Shown here in pieces: positions 9,221 through 18,449 of a DNA stretch of 64,000 bases. The stretch's first letter is position 1; each line of letters opens with the position of its first letter. The stretch covers positions 248,001 to 312,000 of the forward strand of contig NZ_JARGET010000029.1 of assembly GCF_029210485.1 (NCBI RefSeq). The letters run 5' to 3'. The DNA comes from Hoeflea sp. YIM 152468 (GTDB taxonomy: Bacteria; Pseudomonadota; Alphaproteobacteria; Rhizobiales; Rhizobiaceae). The position numbers were made by a program, and so were the translations under genes. The notes under the pieces are model-generated. The model was given only the letters and a program-made list of their open reading frames with translations, did not search any database and had not been told where the DNA came from.

Positions 9221-9362
9221 GCCCGGCTTCCCCATTGTGCTGCGCCAAAAAACCAGCGCGACCCTTATTGATCGTAAGTAGAAATTCCTCAGATGCTTTT
9301 AGCACCGGATAGTCGTGCCGCAAACCTCAAGCCAGAAACAGGTAGGTACAATAACGGCGAAA

Positions 9363-9393
9363 AAAAAGGCTGCTCTCGAAGGAACAGCCTTTC
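9363..9393 (-). terminator. Rho-independent terminator after the cytochrome c gene
   Basis: On the minus strand AAAGGCTG pairs with CAGCCTTT across a 12-base loop and runs into a T tract (the A run at 9361-9367 on the plus strand). It lies 25 bases past the cytochrome c stop codon. Confidence 0.85.
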
Positions 9394-9417
9394 AATGCGA
9401 ATTATTGTTGACCGGCT

Positions 9418-9816
9418 TTACTCGGCCGCGGCCGGGTCTGTCATATACGCGATGACATTCTCGACTTCATCATCCTTCTTGAGCCCGGCGAAGGCCATCT
9501 TGGTGCCCTTGACCACGCCTCTCGGGCTGCGCAGGTAGGCTTCCAGCGCCTCGACGGTCCATGTTGGAACCTCGGTAGCATATTCGCTCATCGCCTTTGA
9601 ATATTTGTAGCCTTCGACCGAGGCGATCGGACGGTCGATGATATCCACCAGATGCGGGCCAACCTTGTTCTTGGCTTCCACTGCGGTATGGCAGGCGGCG
9701 CATTTCTTGAAAACCTTGGCGCCTTTGGCGGCATCGCCGTCAGCAAGGGCTGCGGTGGGAACAGAAACGGCCGCCGCAATAACGGCCCCAAACAGCATGG
9801 ATAGGGAAATACGCAT
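9418..9816 (-). CDS. Class I c-type cytochrome, periplasmic (c2/c550-like)
   Basis: The 132-residue protein has a signal peptide ending near TAALA, the haem-binding motif CAACH at 39-43, and a probable axial methionine at 107 in GTKMAF. The size and layout fit a soluble class I cytochrome c that carries electrons between membrane complexes in the periplasm. I chose the ATG at 9816, six bases after GGAG; an in-frame TTG at 9834 would only add residues before the signal peptide. It is monocistronic with its own terminator. Confidence 0.9.
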   Translation of the reverse strand: MRISLSMLFGAVIAAAVSVPTAALADGDAAKGAKVFKKCAACHTAVEAKNKVGPHLVDIIDRPIASVEGYKYSKAMSEYATEVPTWTVEALEAYLRSPRGVVKGTKMAFAGLKKDDEVENVIAYMTDPAAAE

Positions 9817-9954
9817 AAATGACTCCGTTCGCAATTGCAGATAAGCATGGTTATAACGCGCACTGCTGCGAGATCAATCTCGCTGCGACCGCTGCGCAAG
9901 TGTCAACTGGCCGCTCTTCGTCAAAACAAACCCGGCCAGGGCACATCGATCCCG

Positions 9955-10545
9955 CTATTCAGCCGCTCCCGGGCTCATCACGTCGTCCCAGTGACGGCGA
10001 CAATACGACACATATTTCTCGTTGCCTCCGACTTCGACCTGAGCGCCTTCGCGGATGACGTCGCCCTGATCATCCATGCGCACAACCATGGTCGCCTTGC
10101 GTCCGCAATGGCAGATGGTGCGAACTTCCCGCAATTCATCGGCAATGGCGAGCAGGGTCTGGGAACCAGGAAACAGCTGTCCGCGAAAATCGGTGCGCAA
10201 GCCATAGGTCATCACCGGAATTGACAGACGATCGGCGACGCGTGCCAATTGCCACACCTGAGCCTCGGTGAGAAACTGCGCCTCGTCGACGAAGGCGCAG
10301 GCGATTTCGCCTTCGGCTTGCAGCGTTTCGAAAATCGAGAACAAATCATCTTCGCGACGGAAGGTGTGGGCCTCGCAATCCAGTCCGATCCGCGAGGCAA
10401 CGCGTCCCGCCCCGCCACGATCATCGAAGGCGGCGATGAACAGCACCGTGCGCATGCCGCGTTCGCGGTAATTGTACGACGCCTGCAGCAAAAGCGTCGA
10501 CTTGCCCGCATTCATTGTCGAATAACTGAAATACAGCTTGGCCAA
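9955..10545 (-). CDS. tdk: Thymidine kinase
   Basis: The 196-residue enzyme phosphorylates thymidine to dTMP in the salvage pathway. Visible features are the P-loop STMNAGKS near the N-terminus, the Walker-B-like FVDEAQF motif, the lasso-type TYGLRTDF segment, and the zinc ligands C-H-C and C-R-R-H in the C-terminal half (TICHCGRKA, SYCRRHW). Length matches type II bacterial thymidine kinases. Other nucleobase genes lie elsewhere in the window, but this one is not in an operon with them. Confidence 0.95.
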   Translation of the reverse strand: MAKLYFSYSTMNAGKSTLLLQASYNYRERGMRTVLFIAAFDDRGGAGRVASRIGLDCEAHTFRREDDLFSIFETLQAEGEIACAFVDEAQFLTEAQVWQLARVADRLSIPVMTYGLRTDFRGQLFPGSQTLLAIADELREVRTICHCGRKATMVVRMDDQGDVIREGAQVEVGGNEKYVSYCRRHWDDVMSPGAAE

Positions 10546-10783
10546 GGTGACCCCCTTAATGCCCGGTGTTCCCGCGAGCCCGGATCAAGGCCGCAACCGC
10601 CAGCGTGGCGTTTCAGGCTGCCGGTATGATCCTTACTGCCAACTGCCGGTGCCAAACTCCACCCCTGCCCCGCTGCTTTCAACAGCCGTTTTGGCCTGCG
10701 CTCCGAATTTTGAACGCATGGCGGGTTGAGTTCATTGCCCAGAGGTGGTTGTTTCTTCGATCGGAACACGGGAGATACCGACT

Positions 10784-11713
10784 ATGATAAAAAAACTGAC
10801 TCTTACATTTGCCGCCATTCTGCTCGCAGGAACCGCAACAACCCACGCAGCAGACGCGGAAGCGTGCAAGACCATTCGCTTTGCCGATGTCGGCTGGACC
10901 GACATTCAGGCCACCACAGCCGTCACCGGTGTCGTGGTTGAAGCCCTGGGCTACACGCAGGAGGTGCAGGTGCTCAGCGTGCCGGTCACCTATCAGTCAC
11001 TCAAGAACAAGGACATGGATGTCTTCCTCGGCAACTGGATGCCGTCGATGGCCGCCGATGTGCAGCCTTTCCTTGATGACGGCTCGGTTGAGACCGTTGC
11101 CAAGAACCTTGATGGCGCCGGCTACGGCCTGGTCGTGCCGACCTATGCCGCGGAAGGCGGGGTCAAGAGCCTTGCTGATATCGGCAAGTTCAAGGACAAG
11201 TTCGACGGCAAGATCTACGGCATTGAACCGGGCAACGACGGCAACCGCATCGTGCTGGAAATGATCGAAGATCCGGCCAATGGCCTGGACGGCTTCGAGC
11301 TGGTTGAAAGCTCGGAAGCCGGCATGCTGTCGCAGGCGGAAAAGGCGATCCGGAACGAGGAATGGATCGCATTTCTCGGCTGGACCCCGCATCCGATCAT
11401 GGGCGAGATGTCGATCGCATACCTTGATGGCATGGGCGATTCCGGCTTTGGCGCAGCCACCGTGCACACCAATGTGCGCGCCGGCTTCACCGACGAGTGC
11501 CCCAATGCAGGAACCCTGATCAAGAACCTGTCCTTCACGCTGTCGATGGAAAACAAGATCATGGACGACATCCTCAAGGGTGAAGACGCCGACGCCGCAG
11601 GTCTGGCCTGGTTGAAGGCCAATCCGGATGCGGTCAAGCCCTGGCTTGAAGGCGTGACAACTTTCGACGGCGGCGATGCTGCCGCGGCTGTCGCTGCCAA
11701 GCTCGGCATGTAA
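10784..11713 (+). CDS. choX: Choline ABC transporter substrate-binding protein ChoX
   Basis: The 309-residue periplasmic protein binds choline for the ChoXWV importer. The signal peptide ends near THA-ADAEA. Family features include the DVGWTDI start of the mature chain, the FLGNWMPSM segment and FLGWTPHPIM, all typical of glycine-betaine/choline receptors with aromatic cages. The ATG at 10784 follows GGGAGA by eight bases; an upstream in-frame GTG at 10745 is less plausible. choW and choV follow. Confidence 0.93.
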   Translation: MIKKLTLTFAAILLAGTATTHAADAEACKTIRFADVGWTDIQATTAVTGVVVEALGYTQEVQVLSVPVTYQSLKNKDMDVFLGNWMPSMAADVQPFLDDGSVETVAKNLDGAGYGLVVPTYAAEGGVKSLADIGKFKDKFDGKIYGIEPGNDGNRIVLEMIEDPANGLDGFELVESSEAGMLSQAEKAIRNEEWIAFLGWTPHPIMGEMSIAYLDGMGDSGFGAATVHTNVRAGFTDECPNAGTLIKNLSFTLSMENKIMDDILKGEDADAAGLAWLKANPDAVKPWLEGVTTFDGGDAAAAVAAKLGM

Positions 11714-11724
11714 TAAAGACACAA

Positions 11725-11756
11725 CGGTCCGGGGCTGCCAAAGCCGCCCCGGACCG
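11725..11756 (+). other. Intercistronic stem-loop between choX and choW
   Basis: An 11-bp perfect stem (CGGTCCGGGGC with its complement) encloses a 10-base loop, 11 bases after the choX stop. No T run follows, so it is more likely a 3' mRNA stabiliser or partial attenuator that keeps the binding protein in excess than a full terminator. Confidence 0.7.
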
Positions 11757-11779
11757 AATTGTGCGTCGGGGGACAAGTC

Positions 11780-12634
11780 ATGGACGGCATCACGGACATC
11801 ATCACGGCCTGGAAAATTCCGGTCGGAAAGTGGGGCAAGAGCTTCTTCAACTTCCTCACCGACAATTTCGAGTTCGCTTTCGATTCCATCGCCGACTCGC
11901 TCAAGTTCCTGCTCGACAGCATGATTGACGGGCTTTTGTGGTTGCCGTCGCTGGCCCTGGTTCTGGTGGTTGCGCTGATCGGCTGGCGCATTCAGAAATC
12001 CTGGAAACTGGCGCTCGGCATTGTTCTCGGACTGGTGTTCATCATCAATCAGGGACTCTGGAAGGAAACCGTCGAAACCCTCGTGCTGGTGATTTCGGCA
12101 GCCTTCATGTCCATGCTCATCGGCGTGCCGATCGGCATCTGGCTGGCGCACCGGCCCAAGCTTTACACCTATGTGCAACCGGTGCTCGATCTGATGCAGA
12201 CGATGCCGACCTTCGTCTATCTGATCCCGGTGCTCATCCTTTTCGGTCTCGGCCTTGCTCCAGGCCTGCTGGTCACGATCATCTTCGCCTCCCCGGCCCC
12301 GATCCGGTTGACCTATCTGGGCATCACATCGGTCCCAAGACCAATGGTCGAGGCCGGAATGGCCTTTGGCGCCTCGCCGCAGCAATTGTTGCGAAAGGTC
12401 GAACTGCCCGCCGCCCTGCCAACCATCATGGCGGGTCTCACCCAATGCATCATGCTGTCACTGTCGATGGTCGTCATCGCCGCCCTGATCGGCGCAAACG
12501 GGCTTGGCAAGCCAGTGGTGCGCGCACTCAACACGGTCAACATTCCGCTCGGGCTTGAAGCCGGCATTGCCATTGTCATTCTCGCCATCATTCTGGACCG
12601 CATCTGCCGGGTACGCATCGGAGCCACATCATGA
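11780..12634 (+). CDS. choW: Choline ABC transporter permease ChoW
   Basis: The 284-residue inner-membrane permease belongs to the ProW family. An N-terminal cytoplasmic stretch precedes several transmembrane helices beginning around WLPSLALVLVVALIGW. The EAA loop is seen in EAGMAFGASPQQLLRKVELPAALPTIMAGL. The ATG at 11780 follows GGGGGA; an in-frame GTG at 11759 lies inside that upstream stretch. The stop overlaps the choV start by four bases. Confidence 0.93.
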   Translation: MDGITDIITAWKIPVGKWGKSFFNFLTDNFEFAFDSIADSLKFLLDSMIDGLLWLPSLALVLVVALIGWRIQKSWKLALGIVLGLVFIINQGLWKETVETLVLVISAAFMSMLIGVPIGIWLAHRPKLYTYVQPVLDLMQTMPTFVYLIPVLILFGLGLAPGLLVTIIFASPAPIRLTYLGITSVPRPMVEAGMAFGASPQQLLRKVELPAALPTIMAGLTQCIMLSLSMVVIAALIGANGLGKPVVRALNTVNIPLGLEAGIAIVILAIILDRICRVRIGATS

Positions 12635-13692
12635 GTCTGGATGCTGATCGCGGCTCGGTCCGCATTGACAATGTCTCCATCATCTTCGGCGACAACACCG
12701 CCGAGAGCCTGGCGCTTGCCGACGCCGGCAAGTCACGCACCGAGATCCAGGAGGAGACCGGCGACGTTCTCGGCGTGCACAATTGCACAGTCGATATCAA
12801 TGAAGGCGAAATCCTGGTGCTGATGGGACTGTCGGGGTCAGGCAAATCCACGCTTCTGCGCGCCGTCAACCGCCTCAACCCGATCAGCCGCGGCACACTC
12901 ATCGTCGAATGCGGTGACGAGACATTTGATGTCGGAGCCTGCGACGACAGACTGCTCAAGCAACTGCGCATGGACACCGTGTCGATGGTGTTTCAGCAGT
13001 TTGGCCTGCTGCCCTGGCGGTCCGTCGCCGACAATGTCGGCTTCGGCCTGGAAATTTCCGGCGTTCCCCGGAAGGAACGCGACCAGCGGGTGAAGGAACA
13101 ACTGGCGCTTGTCGGCCTGTCCGACTGGTCGGAGCGGATGGTTGCGGAACTGTCTGGCGGCATGCAACAGCGGGTCGGCCTGGCCCGCGCCTTCGCCACC
13201 GGCGCACCGATCCTGCTGATGGACGAGCCGTTCTCCGCGCTTGACCCCTTGATCCGAACCCGGCTGCAGGATGAGCTGCTTGAACTCCAGTCACGGCTTG
13301 GCAAAACCATTGTCTTCGTCAGCCATGACCTTGATGAGGCCATGAAACTCGGCAACCGGATTGCCATCATGGAAGGCGGCCGCATCATCCAGTGCGGCAC
13401 CCCGCGCGAAATCGTCAATTCGCCGACCAATGAATATGTCGCCGATTTCGTCGCCAACATGAACCCGATCGCCATGCTGACGGCGCGCGATGTCATGACC
13501 CCCGGCAAACCCGATGCATCGCGCGGCCAATCGCCGCTGTCGGCTTCGGTCACACCCGATACGCCGTTGTCCGACGTGATGGATGCGTTGACCAAGCGAA
13601 ACGGGACAATTGGCGTGATTGACAAGGGCGTGGTGACAGGTTCCATCACTGCCGACGATATTGTCCGGGGCCTGACGCGGCACCACCGCTGA
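12631..13692 (+). CDS. choV: Choline ABC transporter ATP-binding protein ChoV
   Basis: The 353-residue ATPase energises choline uptake. It has Walker A GLSGSGKST, the signature LSGGMQQRVGLARA, Walker B ILLMDEPFSALDP and the switch histidine in VSHDLDEA. A C-terminal CBS-type segment (RDVMTP onward to ADDIVRGL) is typical of the ProV/OpuAA/ChoV group. It overlaps choW by ATGA and ends the operon. Confidence 0.93.
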   Translation: MSLDADRGSVRIDNVSIIFGDNTAESLALADAGKSRTEIQEETGDVLGVHNCTVDINEGEILVLMGLSGSGKSTLLRAVNRLNPISRGTLIVECGDETFDVGACDDRLLKQLRMDTVSMVFQQFGLLPWRSVADNVGFGLEISGVPRKERDQRVKEQLALVGLSDWSERMVAELSGGMQQRVGLARAFATGAPILLMDEPFSALDPLIRTRLQDELLELQSRLGKTIVFVSHDLDEAMKLGNRIAIMEGGRIIQCGTPREIVNSPTNEYVADFVANMNPIAMLTARDVMTPGKPDASRGQSPLSASVTPDTPLSDVMDALTKRNGTIGVIDKGVVTGSITADDIVRGLTRHHR

Positions 13693-13738
13693 TTGAAACC
13701 GGTGCTTACAAACAGATTGCAGCCAAGGAGTGTGAAAT

Positions 13739-14500
13739 ATGGAAGTTAAGGGCAAAGCCGCCATCGTAACCGGCGGGGGTTCGGGCCTCGGCGCCGCAAC
13801 GGCACGGGCACTGGCAGCCGCCGGCGCAAAGGTCTCGCTGCTCGATATCAATATCGACCAGGCAGAAAAAATTGCCGCCGAAATCGGTGGCAAGGCCATT
13901 GCCTGCGACGTCTCCAACGCCGCAGCCGCCGAAGCCGCACTTGCTGAAGCTGCAAAGGCCCATGGCGAAGCCCGTATCCTGATCAACTGCGCCGGCATTG
14001 CGCCAGCCGGCCGCGTCGTTGGCCGTGAAGGTCCGCATGATCTCGACCTGTTCCGCAAGGTCATCGAGGTCAATCTGATCGGCAGCTTCAACATGCTGCG
14101 GCTTTTCTCCGACCGTGCAGCCAAGCTCGACCCGCTTGCCGACGGCGAACGCGGCATCGTGATTTCGACCGCCTCGGTCGCGGCCTTTGACGGCCAGATT
14201 GGCCAGGCGGCCTATGCCGCTTCCAAGGGCGGCGTTCACGCCATGGCGCTGCCGATTGCCCGCGAAGTCGCCCGCTTCGGCATCCGGGTGATGACCATCG
14301 CGCCGGGTATTTTTGCCACCCCGATGTTGCTCGGCATGCCCCAGGAAGTTCAGGACAGCCTTGGCGCCTCGGTGCCGTTCCCTTCACGGTTGGGACAGCC
14401 GGAAGAATACGCCAGCCTCGCCATGCACATCATCGACAATGTCATGCTCAATGGCGAAACCATCCGGCTTGACGGCGCGATCCGCATGGCGCCGAAATAG
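13739..14500 (+). CDS. SDR-family dehydrogenase, 3-hydroxyacyl-CoA dehydrogenase type-2-like
   Basis: The 253-residue classical SDR has the NAD-binding TGGGSGLG motif near residue 11, a NCAG motif, the catalytic serine in STASVAAFDG and the YAASK catalytic tyrosine-lysine pair. Overall sequence (PAGRVVGREGPHDLDLFRKV, then GIFATPML) is closest to bacterial homologues of human HSD17B10, which oxidise short-chain 3-hydroxyacyl-CoA. AAGGAG lies eight bases before the ATG. It follows choV by 46 bases and could be co-transcribed. Confidence 0.85.
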   Translation: MEVKGKAAIVTGGGSGLGAATARALAAAGAKVSLLDINIDQAEKIAAEIGGKAIACDVSNAAAAEAALAEAAKAHGEARILINCAGIAPAGRVVGREGPHDLDLFRKVIEVNLIGSFNMLRLFSDRAAKLDPLADGERGIVISTASVAAFDGQIGQAAYAASKGGVHAMALPIAREVARFGIRVMTIAPGIFATPMLLGMPQEVQDSLGASVPFPSRLGQPEEYASLAMHIIDNVMLNGETIRLDGAIRMAPK

Positions 14501-14514
14501 CGGGCGGCCGGGCG

Positions 14515-15282
14515 GTGAAAGAACAGGTCAAGACCATTCGCGACACCGATGAGGAGGCACGTCGTCTTGCACGGCGCCTCATCCGTGGCGCGCGGTTTGG
14601 TGCCATCGGTGTGCTCGAGCCCGAGACCGGTTTTCCGTTCGCCAGCCGGGTTCTGACCGGAACCGACGTTGACGGAACCCCGTTGATCCTGGTCTCGGGA
14701 CTTTCAACCCACACAACCGCACTGCTCGCCGACGCGCGAGCCTCGCTGCTTTTCGGTGAGCCCGGCAAGGGCGACCCGCTGGCCCATCCCCGCATTACAG
14801 TACGAACCAGAGCCGAGCGCGTTGCCCGCGATGATCCTGCCCATGCAAGGCTGCGGGCCCGCTTCATAGCGCGCCATCCCAAGGCTGCGCTGTATGCTGA
14901 CTTCCCCGACTTCGCATTTTTCCGGATGGCCCCGGTGTCCGGCAGCCTGAACGGCGGCTTCGGCAGGGCCTTTGTGCTGGACCGCTCGGATCTTCTTATC
15001 ACGTCGCCAGCCATCGCCGATGTTGCCGATATCGAGCCGGGCGCAATTGCACACATGAATGCTGACCATCCCGACGCCGTGGATGCCTATGCCCGGGGCT
15101 TGGGCAAATCGAAAAAGACAGGCTGGAAGGTTTGCGGGATTGATTGCGCGGGCCTGGACCTTGTCCATGGCGATGATCTCTTGCGCATCGAATTTGACGC
15201 GCCCCTCGAGCAGGCATCGAAGCTTCGTTCCACGCTTGCCGAACTCTCGCGTACGCTGTCAAATAATAGGGGTGTACATTGA
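14515..15282 (+). CDS. HugZ-family haem-related protein, PNPOx-like split-barrel fold plus DUF2470
   Basis: The 255-residue protein has an N-terminal pyridoxamine-phosphate-oxidase-like barrel (ARFGAIGVLEPETGFPFASR) and a C-terminal DUF2470 segment with the HMNADHPDAVDAYARG motif. That combination marks the HugZ haem-utilisation group. It starts with GTG 14 bases after the SDR stop. No haem importer genes are adjacent, so a role in haem use is family-level inference. Confidence 0.8.
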   Translation: MKEQVKTIRDTDEEARRLARRLIRGARFGAIGVLEPETGFPFASRVLTGTDVDGTPLILVSGLSTHTTALLADARASLLFGEPGKGDPLAHPRITVRTRAERVARDDPAHARLRARFIARHPKAALYADFPDFAFFRMAPVSGSLNGGFGRAFVLDRSDLLITSPAIADVADIEPGAIAHMNADHPDAVDAYARGLGKSKKTGWKVCGIDCAGLDLVHGDDLLRIEFDAPLEQASKLRSTLAELSRTLSNNRGVH

Positions 15283-15343
15283 CCGTTTTATGGTTGAAAT
15301 ATGTTGCATGAGTTTTTGAGTATTTGGATTATTTATTGAGGCC

Positions 15344-15673
15344 GTGGCAACGCGGGAAGACGATGGAATATTTGACATGATTAATGCGCAACATCTTGAA
15401 TCCCATTCAGAAGAAGCTGCCGATCTTTTGGCGGCAATGGGCAATCAGAAGCGGATGATGATCCTTTGCAACCTTGCCAAGGGCGAAATGCAGGTGGGGA
15501 CGCTTGCACAAAGAGTGGATCTGAGCCAGTCGGCACTGTCCCAGCATCTGGCCAAACTGAGAACACGCCAACTGGTCAAGACCCGCCGCGAAGCGCAGTC
15601 TGTCTACTACTCGATTAATTCCGAACCGGTTCTCGAAATGTTGCGAACCCTGGCCAATATTTACTGCCGCTGA
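15344..15673 (+). CDS. ArsR/SmtB-family regulator, NolR-like
   Basis: The protein is up to 109 residues, with a winged helix-turn-helix (RVDLSQSALSQHLAKLRTRQLVKTRREAQSVYYSI). The sequence from AAMGNQKRMMIL to the end closely resembles rhizobial NolR, a global regulator of symbiosis, quorum sensing and growth genes. No metal-binding cysteine pair of the ArsR type is present. The start is uncertain: GTG at 15344 has GAGG only two bases upstream, while ATG at 15377 would give a 98-residue protein. It stands alone, followed by the MCP terminator region. Confidence 0.85.
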   Translation: MATREDDGIFDMINAQHLESHSEEAADLLAAMGNQKRMMILCNLAKGEMQVGTLAQRVDLSQSALSQHLAKLRTRQLVKTRREAQSVYYSINSEPVLEMLRTLANIYCR

Positions 15674-15762
15674 AGCCTGCCGCTTATCCGGCAACTCCTA
15701 GTTTCAGGAACGTAATTGATGTCTGCTTCTCTCGGTGCGGCAGACACCGGATATGGAGGCCG

Positions 15763-15790
15763 AAAAAACCCGCTTCTTTCGAAGCGGGTT
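15763..15790 (-). terminator. Rho-independent terminator after the MCP gene
   Basis: A 10-bp perfect stem (AACCCGCTTC / GAAGCGGGTT) with a four-base loop is followed on the minus strand by a T run (A run at 15763-15768). It could also end transcription coming from the NolR-like gene. Confidence 0.85.
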
Positions 15791-15829
15791 CTCTCCATTG
15801 TCAGTGAAGCCCGGTCCGCTTGGCCGGAC

Positions 15830-17767
15830 TTAGAACTCTTCCCAGGATTCCTGTGCAACCGCGGCATTGCCCTGGCTCTGCATCTGCGGCCGGGCAGTCT
15901 TTGCAGCCGGGGCCGCCGGTTGAGCCGCCCGCGCCATGGTTCGGGCGGTTTCGTGCAGGGCGGCCGATTGGGCGGTTGCGGCACCATCGATCTTGAACTG
16001 CGAGATCAAGTCGCGCAGCTTGGCTGCTTCCTTCGCCAGTTCCGATGAGGCTGCACTGGATTGCTCCACCATCGCAGCATTCTGCTGGGTGGTCTGATCC
16101 ATCGAATTGACCGCCTGATTGACTTCCGACAGGCCAGTGGATTGTTCCTTCGCCGAAATCGCGATCGCATCCATGTGCAGGTTCATGTCGGTGATGAAGC
16201 CGCCGATTGTGCGCAGCGCTTCGCTGGCTTTGCGGACAAGGTCGACACCGCTGGAAACTTCGGTCGAGGAGTTCTCGATAAGCTCCTTGATTTCCTTTGC
16301 CGCATTGGCCGATCGCTGCGCCAGCTCGCGCACCTCCTGGGCAACAACGGCGAAGCCCCTGCCGGCTTCCCCAGCCCGCGCTGCCTCGACGCCCGCATTG
16401 AGCGCCAGCAGGTTGGTCTGGAATGCAATTTCATCAATCACGCCGATGATGTTGGAAATCTGCTTCGAGCTCTCTTCGATGCGGCGCATCGCATCTTCGG
16501 CCTGCCCGACGACTTCCGACGACTGAGTCGCGGAGGAATTGGCCTGGGAGGCAACGCCACGCGCCTCTTCGGTTCGTTTGGTGGAGCTGACCACGTTGGA
16601 GGTGATTTCCTCGACAGCCGCCGCTGTTTCTTCAAGTGCTGCAGCCTGGCGCTCTGTGCGTTTGGACAGGTCATCAGTGCCGTTGGCAATTTCGCGGGTT
16701 CCGGTTTCCATCATCGATACGCTGTCGGTGATGGACGCCATGGTTCCGCCCAACTGACGGATCGACTGATTGAAGTCATGACGCAGCGGTTCGAAGTCCG
16801 GCGCGAAGGTTTCGTCGAGCTGGAAGGAGAGATCGCCCGCAGCCAGTCGCTTGAGACCCGTCGCAAGCCCGGAGGTGGCGATTTTCATGCGCTCAGCCGC
16901 GTCGGCTTCGGCCCGCTCCTGATCGGCAATGCGGTTGGCTTCTGCCTGCTTGCGGTTCTGCTCGGCATCGGCCTGCAATTGCTGGTTGGCGATCGCCGCC
17001 TCGCGGAAAACCTGCATGGCTTCCGCCATCTGGCCAATCTCGTCCTTGCCGCCCTTGTCGATGGCCACATCGAGTTCGCCATTGGCGAGCCTTGCCGTCA
17101 CATCGGCCAGACGTCCAAGCGGACGGGACACCAACTGGAAGTTCAAAAAGCCCATCAAGGCGGCAACAAGCGCGACGATGACGGATGCCGCCAGACTGAT
17201 TGTCTCAACCGCCGACAAGGCCGACATCTGGTCTGCAGATGCGACCGCAGCCGCCTCCCGGACATTGGCTGTGACTGTTCCGATCTTGACATCAAAATCA
17301 CTCAGCAGCTTCGAGCCGCTGCCTGTCAGTTCCAGCACCCGGGCCAGTTCAACCGTCATGGGATCACGCATCAGCCCGATCTGACGCTCGACTACCGAAG
17401 TGCGCCATTCAGCGATCACCGAAGTGGCGTCGGTCAGCATCGCGACTTCATCGGCGGCATGCTCGGAATAGCGATCCTTCAGAGATGCTACCTGGGCATC
17501 GATACCGGCGCTGGTGCTGGTGTATTCGTTGACGAAATCCCGGTTACCGGTCAGCAGGAAATTCTTCAGGGCTAGGTTTGCCTGATTGACCTGGCCCGAC
17601 AATTCGGCTGTTTCGTCGAGCAATTCGCCCATGATCTGGCTATGCTCGACGAGATCGGTCGCAGTCACCGCCCGTGCATAGATAAAAGCGGAGGCGCCAA
17701 TTGCAATGAAAGCAAGGATCGCGAAGGCGGCGAACCCCTTGGTGCTGACAGATAGGTTCTTGAGCAT
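15830..17767 (-). CDS. Methyl-accepting chemotaxis protein with C-terminal WEEF tether
   Basis: The 645-residue receptor has membrane helices at about 11-31 and 190-212 flanking a periplasmic helical sensor of about 160 residues. HAMP regions follow (one after TM2, a second around [16 protein letters not shown]), then a long signalling coiled coil. Its tip, with [22 protein letters not shown], is the CheA/CheW-binding hairpin. The protein ends in ESWEEF, like the NWETF tether that recruits CheR/CheB in enterobacterial receptors. It is downstream of a secreted PDC-like protein in the same orientation. Confidence 0.93.
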   Translation of the reverse strand: MLKNLSVSTKGFAAFAILAFIAIGASAFIYARAVTATDLVEHSQIMGELLDETAELSGQVNQANLALKNFLLTGNRDFVNEYTSTSAGIDAQVASLKDRYSEHAADEVAMLTDATSVIAEWRTSVVERQIGLMRDPMTVELARVLELTGSGSKLLSDFDVKIGTVTANVREAAAVASADQMSALSAVETISLAASVIVALVAALMGFLNFQLVSRPLGRLADVTARLANGELDVAIDKGGKDEIGQMAEAMQVFREAAIANQQLQADAEQNRKQAEANRIADQERAEADAAERMKIATSGLATGLKRLAAGDLSFQLDETFAPDFEPLRHDFNQSIRQLGGTMASITDSVSMMETGTREIANGTDDLSKRTERQAAALEETAAAVEEITSNVVSSTKRTEEARGVASQANSSATQSSEVVGQAEDAMRRIEESSKQISNIIGVIDEIAFQTNLLALNAGVEAARAGEAGRGFAVVAQEVRELAQRSANAAKEIKELIENSSTEVSSGVDLVRKASEALRTIGGFITDMNLHMDAIAISAKEQSTGLSEVNQAVNSMDQTTQQNAAMVEQSSAASSELAKEAAKLRDLISQFKIDGAATAQSAALHETARTMARAAQPAAPAAKTARPQMQSQGNAAVAQESWEEF

Positions 17768-17843
17768 GGTTTATGTCCTGTTGGGTCTTGACGATGACGC
17801 CTCGGTTTACCCGTGCGTTACCTGATGGAGTGGTGCTGGCGGA

Positions 17844-18449
17844 TCACGCGCCTGCGGCGACGCGGCGCTGCAATTCGGTCAGGTTGACTTCCATTGTCAC
17901 CGCCCCGATCGATGTTGCCTCATCGGTCACCGTGAAGCTGACCTGCCCGCGCCAAATCTTGAAATCGTCATCCCATTCCGGCTCATCGATGAAGAGGGCC
18001 TCGCCCGAGACGTCATAGGTCTTCTGGAACTTCGCTTCGTCGCCTTGCCAGAAATCGCTGGTGATCGAGCTCTGGCCGACATTCAGCCCATTCTGATCCA
18101 TCACGAATATCTCGGCATAAAGACCAAGTGACTTGCCTTGCAGCCGTGTCAGGTAGACCGACAATGGGTTGGACAATGTCGCAGCAATCAACGGCTTGTC
18201 GTCGCTTTCGCGTTCCGCCACCCATTGCTTGTCGAGGGCGTCAATCTGGTCCTGGGGCAACTTCTGCAGGCGCGCATTCTGGGCTTCGATCGAAATTCTG
18301 ACGATGTCGGTCTCGATCCAGCTCCGCATCTCTTCAATAATTGAAGGTGTAATGAGTTGATGCACATCAGGCTTCATCGGTTCGGCAAGCACCGGCGAGA
18401 TCATCATCAATGAAGTGCTGACGGCAAAAAATGTCTTGAGAGGGCCCAT
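17844..18449 (-). CDS. Secreted PDC/Cache-type sensor-domain protein paired with the MCP
   Basis: The 201-residue protein has a signal peptide (FFAVSTSLMMISPVLA) and then a single domain that looks like a PDC/Cache sensor: IFVMDQNGLNVGQSSITSDF, then AKFQKTY and GQVSFTVTDEATSIGAVTMEVNL. It has no membrane anchor after the signal peptide, so it should be free in the periplasm. I chose the ATG at 18449, which follows AAGGAG. It ends 76 bases before the MCP start and is probably co-transcribed with it, suggesting a ligand-binding partner for the receptor. Confidence 0.8.
   Translation of the reverse strand: MGPLKTFFAVSTSLMMISPVLAEPMKPDVHQLITPSIIEEMRSWIETDIVRISIEAQNARLQKLPQDQIDALDKQWVAERESDDKPLIAATLSNPLSVYLTRLQGKSLGLYAEIFVMDQNGLNVGQSSITSDFWQGDEAKFQKTYDVSGEALFIDEPEWDDDFKIWRGQVSFTVTDEATSIGAVTMEVNLTELQRRVAAGA

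Noticed and set aside
10997-12445. Open frame of 482 codons on the minus strand
   Set aside because: Antisense to choX and choW; no ribosome site or recognisable content.
16061-17575. Open frame of 504 codons on the plus strand
   Set aside because: Antisense to the chemotaxis receptor, whose hairpin motif is clear.
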